Assembly (NCBI GenBank): GCA_022648325.1
Contig: JALCMG010000009.1
Span: 36,977-100,976 of the forward strand
Reading direction: 5' to 3'
From: Olsenella sp.
Lineage (GTDB): Bacteria; Actinomycetota; Coriobacteriia; Coriobacteriales; Atopobiaceae
Length of the DNA: 64,000 nucleotides
The position numbers were made by a program, and so were the translations under genes. Shown piece by piece: positions 1 to 8,638 of this stretch; positions within the stretch are counted from its first letter, which is position 1; each line of letters opens with the position of its first letter. The notes beneath the pieces are model-generated. The model had not been told where the DNA came from. It saw nothing but the letters and a program-made list of their open reading frames with translations, and ran no database searches.

Positions 1-819
1 GAATTCCTCCAGGCGCTTGTTGAAGCGATCCGGGTATTGGATGGCCATCAGATGGCCACCCATAACGTACGTTGGGGTTTTGGGGCAGATGCTGTGCCAG
101 TAGGGCTCCGCGATATTAGCCCAGTGCTCCGCGATGAACATGAGCGTGGGAATCTTCTCGGAAGCCTCCTGGGCAATGGATCGATAGTCCGAGAGAATCG
201 CATCACCAAAGAGCTCGTGGGTGACCCAGAACGGCGTCTGGTTTGACATGTCAACAAACCAATCGTACTGGTCATCAGTGAGAGGACCCTGCCACATGAT
301 CTCCCGAAGGTAGCTGTCCCAGAAGCCGGCTGCGGTCTCGGGGTGGTTGAGCACGCGCGTCATCATCTCGGAAAGCTCCGCAGGCGTACCTTCAGTCCAT
401 GCCTTGGGGTCCTCATTGTGGGGGAGGGGTGACATGTCCACCGTCACGCAACCGGCAACCGAGTCGACGCCGGCCTGGTCCAGGTAGCTCCACGCCTCCA
501 GGTTCCCGCAGCTCCAACCAATGAGGGTGGGCTTCTCGATTCCCTCGTGCTCGACAAGGCGAATGAGGTCGCGGCCGTGGGTCTGGTAGTCGTTGCCAAA
601 GGGGCACTTGGTTGAGAGCCCTTGCCCGCGGGGGTCCACCAGAATCGTGCGGTAGTTCTTTGAGAAGTGCTCGAGTTGGTGCTTGAAGACCTTCCCCGAG
701 AATGTAAGACCAGGGATGAAGATCAGTGCCGGAGCATCCTTCTCGCCGGCGTCCCAGAAGTGAATCTGCACATCGGGCTCGACCGTCACGTAGCGTGACT
801 CAGTTCTTTCTGCGCTCAT
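1..819 (-). CDS. Alpha/beta hydrolase, C-terminus cut by window edge
   Basis: Soluble alpha/beta-hydrolase-fold enzyme with unknown substrate. The frame is open for 273 codons with no stop before the left edge, so the C-terminus is missing. The start is the ATG behind a purine-rich GAGGAGAAG. The oxyanion-side HG/PG loop (IPGLTFSG) is near residue 36, the strand DPRGQGLS near 62, and the nucleophile elbow GWSCG puts the catalytic serine at about residue 103. A likely catalytic histidine is in GGH at about 256. The gene stands alone, divergent from the tRNA genes. Homologues range from esterases to haloperoxidase-like and lactone hydrolases, and the sequence does not decide between them. Fold assignment is confident; function is not. 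Confidence 0.85.
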   Translation of the reverse strand, partial: MSAERTESRYVTVEPDVQIHFWDAGEKDAPALIFIPGLTFSGKVFKHQLEHFSKNYRTILVDPRGQGLSTKCPFGNDYQTHGRDLIRLVEHEGIEKPTLIGWSCGNLEAWSYLDQAGVDSVAGCVTVDMSPLPHNEDPKAWTEGTPAELSEMMTRVLNHPETAAGFWDSYLREIMWQGPLTDDQYDWFVDMSNQTPFWVTHELFGDAILSDYRSIAQEASEKIPTLMFIAEHWANIAEPYWHSICPKTPTYVMGGHLMAIQYPDRFNKRLEEF

Positions 820-949
820 GTCTTCTCCTCTCGATTGGGGCCTGGGATCCATCCTAGCGCAGAGCCCCCTGTGGAGATAATCGTCGAGGGGGACGCCTGG
901 CGCGTGGCGGTGGATTCTCCCAGTGGCCCAAAGTTTTTCAAAAAAGTTG

Positions 950-977
950 TTGACCCAAAAATCTCGTCTGGTATAGT
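950..977 (+). promoter_or_regulatory. Sigma-70-type promoter of the tRNA-Ala/CAU-tRNA unit
   Basis: TTGACC and TATAGT are separated by 16 bp. The predicted start of transcription is about 13 bp before the mature 5' end of tRNA-Ala. An A/T-rich stretch precedes the -35 box, which fits a strong stable-RNA promoter. No such promoter is visible before the second tRNA. Confidence 0.75.
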
Positions 978-996
978 AATTCCCGCACCAACCCAC

Positions 997-1072
997 GGGG
1001 AATTAGCTCAGTTGGGAGAGCGCGTGACTGGCAGTCACGAGGTCAGGGGTTCGAACCCCCTATTCTCCACCA
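997..1072 (+). tRNA. tRNA-Ala (GGC anticodon)
   Basis: A 76-nt cloverleaf with a 7-bp acceptor stem, a T-arm GGTTCGAACC and an encoded CCA end. The anticodon stem CGTGA/TCACG closes the loop CTGGCAG, giving anticodon GGC, which reads GCC and GCU. The acceptor stem contains the G3:U70 wobble pair, the identity element for alanyl-tRNA synthetase. Confidence 0.96.
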
Positions 1073-1080
1073 TACATTCA

Positions 1081-1109
1081 GGGCGGCGGCATTTGCCGTC
1101 GCCCTTTTT
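1081..1109 (+). terminator. Rho-independent terminator after tRNA-Ala
   Basis: An 11-bp GC-rich stem (GGGCGGCGGCA pairing with TGCCGTCGCCC, one G-U pair) is followed by five T. It lies between two tRNA genes, so the second tRNA is expressed either by read-through or from its own unseen promoter. Confidence 0.85.
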
Positions 1110-1114
1110 CGTAC

Positions 1115-1190
1115 GGGCTCATGGCGCAACGGTTAGCGCAGGGGACTCATAATCCCTGGGTTGTAGGTTCGAATCCTACTGGGCCCACCA
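1115..1190 (+). tRNA. tRNA with CAU anticodon (elongator Met or lysidine-type Ile2)
   Basis: A 76-nt cloverleaf. The acceptor stem GGGCTCA pairs with TGGGCCC, the T-loop is TTCGAAT and CCA is encoded. The anticodon arm GGGGA-CTCATAA-TCCCT gives CAU. The first pair is G-C, so it is not the initiator type with a C1 mismatch. The anticodon arm resembles tRNA-Ile2, whose C34 is modified to lysidine by TilS, but elongator tRNA-Met cannot be excluded by eye. Confidence 0.9.
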
Positions 1191-1200
1191 TGTCTTGCAG

Positions 1201-1235
1201 GCTCCCTCACCTCTGTTTGGTGGGGGAGCTTTTTT
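1201..1235 (+). terminator. Rho-independent terminator after the CAU tRNA
   Basis: GCTCCCTCACC pairs with GGTGGGGGAGC (one wobble pair) around a 7-nt loop and is followed by six T. It closes the two-tRNA unit. Confidence 0.88.
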
Positions 1236-1342
1236 GCGGCTTGGGAAACTGGCGAGAAACCCCTAGCGGCCCATTGGGTATACAACGTCCGTTAAGATGC
1301 CACACCAGAATGTGGTTAAGCATCGTCGATTAGGGGTTGCCC

Positions 1343-1717
1343 ATGTCTCCGGAAGCAAAGAGGCTCAAGATCTTTGGCATCGTCGCTCTCATTGCGGGGT
1401 GCGCCTGCGTTGTTGCGGGTATCATTCTTGCGGTTCTCGGCGTAGACATTACAGACCTGTTTGTCGTGGTTGCGTCGGTTGTTTCCCTTCTGGTGGGGGC
1501 TCGGGGAGCAAGGGTTGCTAACGTCCCCTCGAACGCGCCAAAGCTCATGGGGCCCTCGGCCGGAGCCACTGTTGCGACGGGAGCTCTTTGCGCAGGTGAC
1601 GTGGCCTTTGCTAATGGGCAGGTTGTTCCAATTGTGGTTGGTGTCATCACATTTGTTTTGGCACTTCTCGTCACCATTGCGACCTCTGCCGTAAAGAGGA
1701 ACGTTGAGAAGGTCTAG
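1343..1717 (+). CDS. Small multi-pass membrane protein of unknown function
   Basis: A 124-aa hydrophobic protein. The chosen ATG follows AGGGG at 7 bp; a TTG two codons earlier is less likely. After a short basic N-terminus (MSPEAKRLK), hydrophobic segments near residues 10-30, 36-52, 70-90 and 92-112 suggest four transmembrane helices, and the C-terminus is basic (KRNVEKV). It is monocistronic between the tRNA terminator and the acyltransferase gene. I do not recognise a family. The arrangement resembles other short four-helix actinobacterial proteins, but that is only a topology comparison. Confidence 0.6.
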   Translation: MSPEAKRLKIFGIVALIAGCACVVAGIILAVLGVDITDLFVVVASVVSLLVGARGARVANVPSNAPKLMGPSAGATVATGALCAGDVAFANGQVVPIVVGVITFVLALLVTIATSAVKRNVEKV

Positions 1718-1854
1718 GGAAACAGTTGTTCCGCACCAACTACCGAGCTCCCCTTTTCTGATAAAAAGTTAATAGGCTCTATCCCACCGTTGCCATAAAA
1801 TAGTTGCATTCTAACTTGGTCCCTCAACATGCACTCGTGCGGGAGTAGGCAAGC

Positions 1855-3834
1855 GTGGAGAATGTGGGTGTAGGCAAGAGCGATGTTCGCAGGGGTTCTT
1901 CTGGTTTGGAGGGCTCCGTTGCCCCTACCGTACGTCCGGCTAGGCGACGCGTCGCAGGACTTGACGGACTCCGTGTCATTGCCATCCTCGGTATTGTCCT
2001 CTACCACGCCAACCCCACCTGGCTTCCTGGCGGTTTTTTTGGCGTAACGGTCTTCCTCGTTGTTAGCGGGTATTTGTTCACGCTTTCGATTCAGCGAGAG
2101 GTGGCGCGCACGGGTTCGGTGGCGTACGGACACCTTATGTTTAAGCGTGTGGCTCGCCTTTGGCCCACCATGCTTGCCGTTGTTGGCGCGACCATAATCC
2201 TCACGGCCCTGTTCTCTCCCTACTTGCTCCCCAAGGTCCGGAGCGATGCCGTTCCGGCTCTGCTCTTTTTCGAGAACATCTTCTACATCGTGAGGAAGGT
2301 GTCGTATTTCGCGGCGGCGGGCGCTCCCTCTCCGCTCACGCATTTTTGGTATCTGGGCGTCTTGATGCAGTTTTACATCGTCTGGCCACCCGTGGTACTG
2401 CTCCTCTCGCGCATCGTGTCTTCGCGTCGTCATGCGTGCTATGCGGTCTGTGCCCTCATCCTCATCTCTTCGGCGGTGACGTGGGCGCTCTTTGATCCAA
2501 CTGCCGACACCGCTCGTATCTACTACGGCCCCGACACCCGCGCCGCCGAGCTGCTCGTGGGCGCCCTTCTCGCCATCGCCACCGGCGGGCGGGGTATTCG
2601 CCTTGAAAGGCTCGTGCCCGCCTTGCGCGGTCGCGGCGTGCCCGCCATTGTCTACGATGCCATCGCGCTCCTCTCGCTTCTTGGCCTCATCGCCATGATG
2701 TTTGCCTTCAACGGCTACAGCCACTTCGTGTACAGGGGCGGCATGCTTGTTGCCGCGATTCTTACGGCACTCCTGGTGGGTTGTATCTCTCGTCCCACGC
2801 ACACGCTGGCAGGTCGCGCTCTTGGCGTGCCCCTTCTTGCCGAGGCTGGGAAGCGTGGGTATGCACTGTACCTTTGGCACTACCCCCTGCTCGTCACCTT
2901 TAACCCCGCCTCAAAGACGACTCCTCTTCCCTGGTGGGGTTGGGTCCTGGAGTTTGTCGCGATCTTCTCGCTGTCCGAGCTCTCCTATCGCTTCCTGGAG
3001 AAGGCGCCGGAGCGCCCGCTTTCTCCAGTGCCGACCTTTGTTGGAGGGCGCACCCCGAGTGGCCGGCGCGGCGTGTCTCACTCCAGGCTCACCAGGGGCC
3101 TTCTCGCTCAGCCGCTTCCCAGGCTTGTCATGGAGGGCGTCGGAGTCATTGCCGTTCTCGTACTCATGCTGGTCCCTCTTAACGCCGAGACGGCCAACGC
3201 GCCGCAAGCAATGGCTGCCGGTCAGGAATCCGCCCTTACGCAGCAGGCCGAGAGCCTCTCAAGTTACGATGACTCAGGAACATACTTTGCTGGTACTGCG
3301 TTTGACGGTGCCTTCTCGTCCATCAACAATGTAAGCTACGACGTCGACGCCGCTACCGGAGCCACAGACGCCAAGGTTATCCTCATTGGCGACTCCGTTC
3401 CCGCTGGTGCGATCAATCAGTTCCAGACGATTTTCCCCAATGGCTACATTGACGCCGCGGTTGGGCGTCAAATCTACGACGGGCCCGATACCTACGCTCA
3501 GGATGTTGCCGAGGGGCACGATGGCGATATTGTGGTGTGGTCGCTCGGTGATAATGGCGTGGCAACCGAAGGCCAGGTTAAGGCCCTTGTTGAGGCCGTT
3601 GACCCTGGGAAGCGCGTCTACCTTGTGACCGCGCGAGTGCCCTTGGCATTGCAGGACATCAACAACAACCTGTTCAAGCAGGTCGCGGACAATTACCCCA
3701 ACTGTGAGGTTATTGACTGGTACTCCGCGAGCGCCGGACATGACGAGTACTTCTGGGATGACGGAACGCATCTTCGTCCCGAGGGCGCGGACGCCTACGT
3801 CTTGATGCTTCGCGCGGCAATTACGGGAAGGTAG
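1855..3834 (+). CDS. OatA-like membrane O-acyltransferase with SGNH domain
   Basis: A 659-aa two-part membrane enzyme expected to O-acetylate a cell-surface polymer such as peptidoglycan or a polysaccharide. The N-terminal half is an acyltransferase-3 domain with about ten hydrophobic helices and the early motif LDGLRVIAILGIVLYHAN, whose histidine is the usual transfer residue. A final helix near residues 415-435 leads to an extracytoplasmic SGNH/GDSL domain. That domain has the serine motif VILIGDSVPAG near residue 507 and the C-terminal DGTHLRPEGA, supplying the Asp-x-x-His dyad. The length is typical of OatA-type proteins. The GTG start follows GGGAG. The gene is alone, followed by a tRNA. 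The domain assignment is firm and the acceptor is inferred. Confidence 0.88.
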   Translation: MENVGVGKSDVRRGSSGLEGSVAPTVRPARRRVAGLDGLRVIAILGIVLYHANPTWLPGGFFGVTVFLVVSGYLFTLSIQREVARTGSVAYGHLMFKRVARLWPTMLAVVGATIILTALFSPYLLPKVRSDAVPALLFFENIFYIVRKVSYFAAAGAPSPLTHFWYLGVLMQFYIVWPPVVLLLSRIVSSRRHACYAVCALILISSAVTWALFDPTADTARIYYGPDTRAAELLVGALLAIATGGRGIRLERLVPALRGRGVPAIVYDAIALLSLLGLIAMMFAFNGYSHFVYRGGMLVAAILTALLVGCISRPTHTLAGRALGVPLLAEAGKRGYALYLWHYPLLVTFNPASKTTPLPWWGWVLEFVAIFSLSELSYRFLEKAPERPLSPVPTFVGGRTPSGRRGVSHSRLTRGLLAQPLPRLVMEGVGVIAVLVLMLVPLNAETANAPQAMAAGQESALTQQAESLSSYDDSGTYFAGTAFDGAFSSINNVSYDVDAATGATDAKVILIGDSVPAGAINQFQTIFPNGYIDAAVGRQIYDGPDTYAQDVAEGHDGDIVVWSLGDNGVATEGQVKALVEAVDPGKRVYLVTARVPLALQDINNNLFKQVADNYPNCEVIDWYSASAGHDEYFWDDGTHLRPEGADAYVLMLRAAITGR

Positions 3835-3844
3835 GAATTCTCAG

Positions 3845-3872
3845 TTGCCAAACCGGATTGTTTTGGTAATAT
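3845..3872 (+). promoter_or_regulatory. Probable promoter of tRNA-Val
   Basis: TTGCCA and TAATAT are spaced by 16 bp and end 12 bp before the tRNA 5' end. The arrangement is the same as at the first tRNA. Confidence 0.65.
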
Positions 3873-3884
3873 AGCAAGCCGCAC

Positions 3885-3959
3885 GGGCGATTGGCTCAGG
3901 GGTAGAGCACATCCTTCACACGGATGGGGTCGCTGGTTCGAATCCAGCATCGCCCACCA
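3885..3959 (+). tRNA. tRNA-Val (CAC anticodon)
   Basis: A 75-nt cloverleaf. The acceptor stem GGGCGAT pairs with ATCGCCC, the T-loop is TTCGAAT and CCA is encoded. The anticodon stem CATCC/GGATG closes the loop TTCACAC, giving CAC, which reads GUG. Confidence 0.95.
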
Positions 3960-3971
3960 TTTGTTTAGGAG

Positions 3972-3999
3972 CCGGGTGACTTTGGTCGCCCGGTTTTTT
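3972..3999 (+). terminator. Rho-independent terminator after tRNA-Val
   Basis: CCGGGTGAC pairs with GTCGCCCGG (one wobble pair) and is followed by six T. Confidence 0.88.
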
Positions 4000-4079
4000 G
4001 TTACGTATCCGCCATGAGGCGGTGGTGATAGTCTTACCCCTAGCTTGCTGTCCGCCTTAGATGCTTTGGAGGATCAAAG

Positions 4080-4457
4080 ATGTCACAGAACGCAGAGAAC
4101 CCCGTTGAACTCTTCGACATGTATGTGGCCCATGTGGGCATTAACGCCACGGACGAGAAGGATGCAGACCGCATTGCCGGTGAGTTCGAGACGCTTATGG
4201 GGCTTACGCGCGACGAGAGGGTGCCTTCCGTGTTTGCCGGAACCCTTGTCGAGGTCATGAAGCACAATGGGCGTGGCGAGAAGGGACACATTGGCTTCCA
4301 CGTGAACGATATAGCTGCAGCTGAGAAATGGTTTGCCGCCCGCGGCTTTGAGGTTGATGAGCCCTCTCGCGTTACCAATCCCGACGGGTCAACCTTCCTA
4401 GTTTATTTCAAGCACCAGATTGCCGGCTTTGCCATCCACCTTACGATTGCAAAGTAG
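4080..4457 (+). CDS. VOC (glyoxalase/dioxygenase superfamily) domain protein
   Basis: A 125-aa single-domain protein with the beta-alpha-beta-beta-beta pattern of the vicinal oxygen chelate fold. It opens with DMYVAHVGINA, has EVMKHNGRGEKGHIGFHVND in the middle and YFKHQIAGFAIHLTIAK at the end. Histidines in HVGI, GHIGFHV and FAIHL could serve as metal or substrate ligands. The ATG follows a good GGAGG at 6 bp. In some bacteria a similar domain is linked to KDPG aldolase, but no such gene is adjacent here, so the substrate is unknown. It is monocistronic and followed by a repeat region. Confidence 0.75.
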   Translation: MSQNAENPVELFDMYVAHVGINATDEKDADRIAGEFETLMGLTRDERVPSVFAGTLVEVMKHNGRGEKGHIGFHVNDIAAAEKWFAARGFEVDEPSRVTNPDGSTFLVYFKHQIAGFAIHLTIAK

Positions 4458-4465
4458 TTCGTCGC

Positions 4466-4528
4466 GGGATTGAGTTACCGGGCAAGGGGATTCCGTTGCC
4501 CGGTAGTGGGATTGCATTGCCAGGCAAA
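4466..4528. repeat. Three tandem 21-bp repeats, the first two arms forming a perfect inverted repeat
   Basis: Three consecutive units of exactly 21 bp share the pattern GGGATTnnnTTnCCnGG. The segment TACCGGGCAA of unit 1 and TTGCCCGGTA of unit 2 are exact reverse complements separated by 10 bp, so an RNA or DNA hairpin can form. The array is followed by TAAATCCC, the complement of the unit start. It lies in the 220-bp gap between the VOC gene and the ABC-F gene. There is no T-tract, so a simple terminator is not evident. Confidence 0.8.
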
Positions 4529-4677
4529 TAAATCCCACGGAATCGTCTCAACAGCCCCCAGGGGTCTGCGCTAAGTGGTTCTTCGCCGCAGGCGATGGCA
4601 CAATTGTGGCACACCTCTTCTGCATGTGCGTACCGTATACTCACCCCTTGGCAAATTTGACATCCCGAGAGGTTCAC

Positions 4678-6684
4678 GTGATAGCACTCGCAGACAAGAT
4701 CACCAAGTCATTTGGCGGAAGGGTCCTCTATACCCAGGCAACGCTGCAGCTCAACGCAGGGGAGCGGTGGGCGCTCGTCGGCCCCAACGGTGCCGGCAAG
4801 ACAACGCTCTTGAAGATCATCATGGGCCAGGAGTCTCCTGACGAGGGGACTGTCTCCTTTGCCAAAGAGACAACCGTTGGCTACCTCGAGCAGGAGACCA
4901 AGATCGACGGCGAGAAGACTGCCCTCCAGGAGGTCGTGGACTCCGCTCACGAGGTCAAGGGCTGGGAGCGTCGCGTGGCCGAGCTGGAAGCCAAGATCTC
5001 GACCACGAAGCCCGGTCCCGAGCTCGACCGCCTGCTCGAAGACTACGGCCACGCGCAGGACCGCTTCGAGCGCCTGGGCGGCTACGAGCTAGATGCCCGT
5101 GCTAGGCAGATCCTAGGTGGCCTGGGCTTTCCCATCGAGGACTTCGACAAGCCCGCGGCAGACTTCTCCGGCGGCTGGCAGATGCGCATCGCGCTCTCCA
5201 AGCTCCTGCTTCGCCACCCGGACCTGCTGCTCCTTGACGAGCCAACCAACCACCTGGACCTCGAGAGCGTCCAGTGGCTCGAGCACTTCCTTGCCGCCTA
5301 CGACGGTGCCGTTCTTCTCGTGAGCCACGACCGCTCTTTCATGGACGCCTGCGTGAGCCACGTCGCGGCCATCGAGAACCGCCGACTCACCACCTACACG
5401 GGCAACTACTCCGACTACCTGCGTCAGCGTGAGGACAACCTCGAGCAGATGCGGGCCAAGCGCGCCGCCCAGGAGCGAGAGATCGCCCACATGCAGGTGT
5501 TTGTCGACAAGTTCCGCTACAAGCCCACAAAGGCTGCCCAGGCCCAGGAGCGGATGAAGCGCATTGAGCAAATCAAGAGCGAGCTGGTAATTCTTCCCGA
5601 GGGCTCGAAGAAGGTGCACTTCTCGTTCCCAGAGCCACCCCGCACCGGAGACACCGTAGTGAAGGTGGAGAACGTCGCGAAGTCCTTTGGCGAGAACCAC
5701 GTCTACGACCACGTTGACCTTACCCTTTATAGGGGCGACCACGTGGCGCTCGTTGGCCCCAACGGCGCCGGCAAGTCCACGCTCATGAAGCTCATCAACG
5801 GGCACCTCTCTCCGGATACCGGTTCGGTTGACCTCGGCCAGAACGTGACCTGCGCCTACTACGCCCAGCACCAGCTCGAGCAGCTCGACCCTGCCAATAC
5901 CGTGCTCCAAGAAATGGACGCTGTGGCACCCGGATGGACCACGTCCGAGGAGCGCAGACTTCTGGGGGCCTTCCTCTTCCACGGCGACGACGTGGACAAG
6001 CGCGTCTCGGTGCTCTCCGGCGGTGAGAAGACCCGTCTCGCCCTCGCCAAGATGCTCGTCGCGCCCGAGCCGCTGCTTTGTTTGGACGAGCCCACCAACC
6101 ACCTAGACATCGACTCCGTCGACGTCCTCGAGCAGGCCCTCGTTCACTTTCCGGGCACCATCGTGCTCATCAGCCACGACGAGCACCTGGTGCGTGCCGT
6201 GGCCAACAAGGTGGTCGACGTTCGCGACCACAAGGTCACGCTCTACGACGGCGACTACGAGTACTACCAGTTCAAGCGTGCGGAGCTTGAGGCGGCGGCT
6301 GCCGGCGAGGGATCGACTGCCGGCCAGCCCGCGCAGGCAAAGGCGGCTCCCGCCGTGCAGGTTGCCGCAGAGCAGCAGTCCACCGGCAGAAACGTCAAGA
6401 CCAAGAAGCAGCGCCGCGCCGAGGCCGAGGAGCGAAACCGCAGGAGCAAGGCCCTGCGCAAGACCAAGAAGCGCCTTCAGGAGGTGGAGTCCGCCCTGGG
6501 GCCTGCACACGACCGCTACAACGAACTTGTGACGCTCATGGCCGACGAGGGGCTCTACAACGACTCCGAGCGCTTCAACGCCTGCATGAATGAGTACAAC
6601 GCGCTCTCCAAGAAGATTCCTGCCCTTGAGCAGGAGTGGCTCGAACTCTCCGAGGCCATGGAGGCGGGCGATGAGGATGCGTAG
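4678..6684 (+). CDS. ABC-F family ATPase (YdiF/Uup type)
   Basis: A 668-aa soluble protein with two ABC ATPase domains and no membrane segments. ABC-F proteins bind the ribosomal E site in translation rescue, assembly or antibiotic protection. Domain 1 has Walker [10 protein letters not shown] near residue 34, signature [11 protein letters not shown] near 165 and Walker [13 protein letters not shown] near 188. A linker with the basic helix [18 protein letters not shown] follows. Domain 2 repeats the set ([32 protein letters not shown]). The C-terminal 90 residues are a charged coiled coil. The GTG start follows GAGAGG; an upstream in-frame GTG is less likely because a TATACT box lies between the two. 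Confidence 0.93.
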   Translation: MIALADKITKSFGGRVLYTQATLQLNAGERWALVGPNGAGKTTLLKIIMGQESPDEGTVSFAKETTVGYLEQETKIDGEKTALQEVVDSAHEVKGWERRVAELEAKISTTKPGPELDRLLEDYGHAQDRFERLGGYELDARARQILGGLGFPIEDFDKPAADFSGGWQMRIALSKLLLRHPDLLLLDEPTNHLDLESVQWLEHFLAAYDGAVLLVSHDRSFMDACVSHVAAIENRRLTTYTGNYSDYLRQREDNLEQMRAKRAAQEREIAHMQVFVDKFRYKPTKAAQAQERMKRIEQIKSELVILPEGSKKVHFSFPEPPRTGDTVVKVENVAKSFGENHVYDHVDLTLYRGDHVALVGPNGAGKSTLMKLINGHLSPDTGSVDLGQNVTCAYYAQHQLEQLDPANTVLQEMDAVAPGWTTSEERRLLGAFLFHGDDVDKRVSVLSGGEKTRLALAKMLVAPEPLLCLDEPTNHLDIDSVDVLEQALVHFPGTIVLISHDEHLVRAVANKVVDVRDHKVTLYDGDYEYYQFKRAELEAAAAGEGSTAGQPAQAKAAPAVQVAAEQQSTGRNVKTKKQRRAEAEERNRRSKALRKTKKRLQEVESALGPAHDRYNELVTLMADEGLYNDSERFNACMNEYNALSKKIPALEQEWLELSEAMEAGDEDA

Positions 6685-6976
6685 ACTTCCGCGAGCTGGA
6701 GCTCGTTCCGCGCTTGGGGTGGCCGCTCTCATCGCGCGCGTCCTTGCTGTCGCGCTTTGTGTGCTCGTGGTCGTCGACTCACTCGACCTTGGTGCGCTGC
6801 ATACGGCGCTGCTTGGCGTTAATGGTCTTGCGGCGAGGGTCATTCCCCAGCCCATCCTGGGCATACTCGTATTCCCAACCCCTCTGGGCGGAGCCTTCAG
6901 GGGAGACTTCGCTCTTGTCTCAGTTTTGCTTTTTGTCATAGACTGGCTGCTCGCAAGGGCCACCTACCGTATGTAG
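6671..6976 (+). CDS. Small membrane protein, unknown function
   Basis: A 101-aa protein whose ATG overlaps the end of the ABC-F gene by 14 bp and follows GGAGGCGGGCG, so it is probably translationally coupled. The N-terminus is arginine-rich ([12 protein letters not shown]), consistent with a cytoplasmic end. Hydrophobic stretches lie near residues 15-40 and 75-95, and a proline-rich loop ([18 protein letters not shown]) sits between them. No family is recognised. It may belong functionally with the following M50 protease, whose start is 18 bp downstream. Confidence 0.6.
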   Translation: MRMRRLPRAGARSALGVAALIARVLAVALCVLVVVDSLDLGALHTALLGVNGLAARVIPQPILGILVFPTPLGGAFRGDFALVSVLLFVIDWLLARATYRM

Positions 6977-6994
6977 GCCAGAAAGGGGCATGAC

Positions 6995-7702
6995 GTGTTC
7001 TCGACCTCGCGTATCATCTCGATCCTTCTCTCGGTTGGGCTCGTCATGCTCTCTGCCATTCCGCATGAGGTCGCTCACGGGTGGATGGCCAATCGTCTGG
7101 GAGACCCCACGGCCAAGCGTGCAGGGCGTCTTACCCTTAACCCAGCCGCGCACATCGATCCCTTTGGCTCCATACTCCTGCCTCTCATCATGGGTGCCTT
7201 TGGCGGACCAATCTTTGCCTATGCCAAACCCGTGCCCTACAACCCCATGAACTTTGATCCCAAGACGAGAAACCGCGACGAGGCCCTGGTTGCGCTTGCC
7301 GGACCCGTTTGCAACCTGCTGCAAGCCCTTGCCGGCGCGGCAGTGTGGCGCCTTGCCTATTGGGGTTTCTCATCGGGTCTCGAGTCTGGGTCGCTCGCCG
7401 TCGACCCCTGGTACGAGGTAGCGTATTGGACTCTCATGGTCCTCTCCACCTACGTCTACGTAAACCTCATGCTCATGTGCTTCAACCTCATCCCGCTGCC
7501 GCCGCTCGACGGCTCGAAGGTCATCTCGCCCCTCTTTAGGAGCGAACGGTCTCGTCGTGCGTACTATCAGGTGCAGCAGTATGCCATGCCCATCCTCCTT
7601 GTGGTTCTCTACCTTATCCCGTACGCGTTTGGGGTTGACCCGCTTGGATGGGTCCTCGACTCCACGGCCGGCTCGCTCTACGACATTCTCATGGGGGCGT
7701 AG
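6995..7702 (+). CDS. Site-2-protease-like M50 family zinc metalloprotease
   Basis: A 235-aa multi-pass membrane protease. HEVAH at residues 24-28 is the zinc-binding HExxH motif within a hydrophobic helix. The second conserved motif, NLIPLPPLDGSKVI (third zinc ligand in the LDG context), is near residue 162. The short form without a PDZ domain matches the SpoIVFB/YwhC-like subgroup, which cleaves substrates within the membrane. The start is GTG after AGAAAGGGG. The gene directly precedes scpA-scpB, a neighbourhood common in Gram-positive genomes. The substrate is unknown. Confidence 0.88.
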   Translation: MFSTSRIISILLSVGLVMLSAIPHEVAHGWMANRLGDPTAKRAGRLTLNPAAHIDPFGSILLPLIMGAFGGPIFAYAKPVPYNPMNFDPKTRNRDEALVALAGPVCNLLQALAGAAVWRLAYWGFSSGLESGSLAVDPWYEVAYWTLMVLSTYVYVNLMLMCFNLIPLPPLDGSKVISPLFRSERSRRAYYQVQQYAMPILLVVLYLIPYAFGVDPLGWVLDSTAGSLYDILMGA

Positions 7703-7708
7703 CAGCAT

Positions 7709-8638
7709 ATGTCGTGGCGTGTGAGGACAGATGCGTACACGGGCCCGTTCGACCTGTTGCTGCAGCTTGTGAGCAGGCAGAAGGTGGCCATTGGGTCAAT
7801 CTCTGTTGCCGAGGTCGCAGACCAGTACCTGGCCGAGGTCGAGCGCATGAGCAACCTCGACCTGGACGTGGCGAGCGACTTCGTCCTTGTGGCCTCTACG
7901 CTTCTCGACATGAAGGCCGCAGCGCTGGTGCCCGAGGGTGGCCTGGCGCCTTCGGCGCGGGCGGGCGAGGAGGAGATGGATGACGAGGACGACCTTGCGG
8001 GCCTTACGCCCGACGAGGCAAGGGAGGTCCTCATCGCTCGTCTCATCACGTACAAGCAGTTCAGGAATGCCGGTACCGCCCTTGGCAGTCGCATGGAGGC
8101 GGAGTCGCGCATGGTCCCGCGCACCGTGGGACCGGACCCGGAGTTCCTTGGCCTCATGCCAGACTACCTCGAGGGCATCACGCTGCGGAGCCTCGCCGTC
8201 ATCTGCGCGGACATCGACGCGCATCGCGAGACCTTCCTCCTGGAGTCCGAGCACATCGCGCCAAAGAGGCTGCCCATCGCGCTCACTGTGGCTTCGATCG
8301 ACCGACTGGCGCGCTCGCGAGGGCACCTCACGTTCTCCGAGCTCCTCGACGGATCCGGCGAGCCCGAGGTCGTTGTGGCAAACTTCCTTGCCGTGCTCGA
8401 CCTCTACCACAGGGACAAGGTTCGCATGCACCAAGACCATAACTTTGGTGAGATTGAGATCGAGCACGTTGAGGGGGCTACCCCCTACGAGATGGACGAC
8501 TCTGTGCTCTATGAGCTGGGCGAGCAGGGCGTAGACGAGAATGACCTCGCCAAGCTTGGCTTCGGTGGCCTTCTCGACGATGTCGAGCAGGAGACGGACG
8601 GCGCACGCGCCAGTGATACGGAAGGGGAGGAAGCGTAA
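7709..8638 (+). CDS. scpA: Segregation and condensation protein A (kleisin)
   Basis: A 309-aa kleisin that bridges SMC heads and binds ScpB in the bacterial condensin complex. The N-terminus YTGPFDLLLQLVSRQKVAIGSI is the hallmark of ScpA. It is followed by the EVADQYLAEVE helix and DFVLVASTLLDMKAAAL, the SMC-neck-binding helical bundle. The C-terminal winged-helix part (FSELLDG, VVANFLAVLDLYHRDKV) binds the SMC cap. Acidic linkers and an acidic tail make it slightly longer than typical. The start ATG is 6 bp after the M50 stop, and the stop overlaps the scpB start (TAATG). Confidence 0.95.
   Translation: MSWRVRTDAYTGPFDLLLQLVSRQKVAIGSISVAEVADQYLAEVERMSNLDLDVASDFVLVASTLLDMKAAALVPEGGLAPSARAGEEEMDDEDDLAGLTPDEAREVLIARLITYKQFRNAGTALGSRMEAESRMVPRTVGPDPEFLGLMPDYLEGITLRSLAVICADIDAHRETFLLESEHIAPKRLPIALTVASIDRLARSRGHLTFSELLDGSGEPEVVVANFLAVLDLYHRDKVRMHQDHNFGEIEIEHVEGATPYEMDDSVLYELGEQGVDENDLAKLGFGGLLDDVEQETDGARASDTEGEEA

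Noticed and set aside
1714..2880. Minus-strand open frame of 388 codons opposite the OatA-like gene
   Set aside because: Composition is rich in Arg, His and Gly with no domain; the sense gene has ten helices and SGNH motifs.
4466..4528. CRISPR-like array
   Set aside because: The units are directly adjacent with no spacers, and no cas genes are present.
4606..4677. Upstream GTG start for the first ABC-F gene
   Set aside because: The extra residues include Cys/His/Pro-rich sequence unlike the family, a TATACT box lies within, and the GTG at 4678 has GAGAGG upstream.
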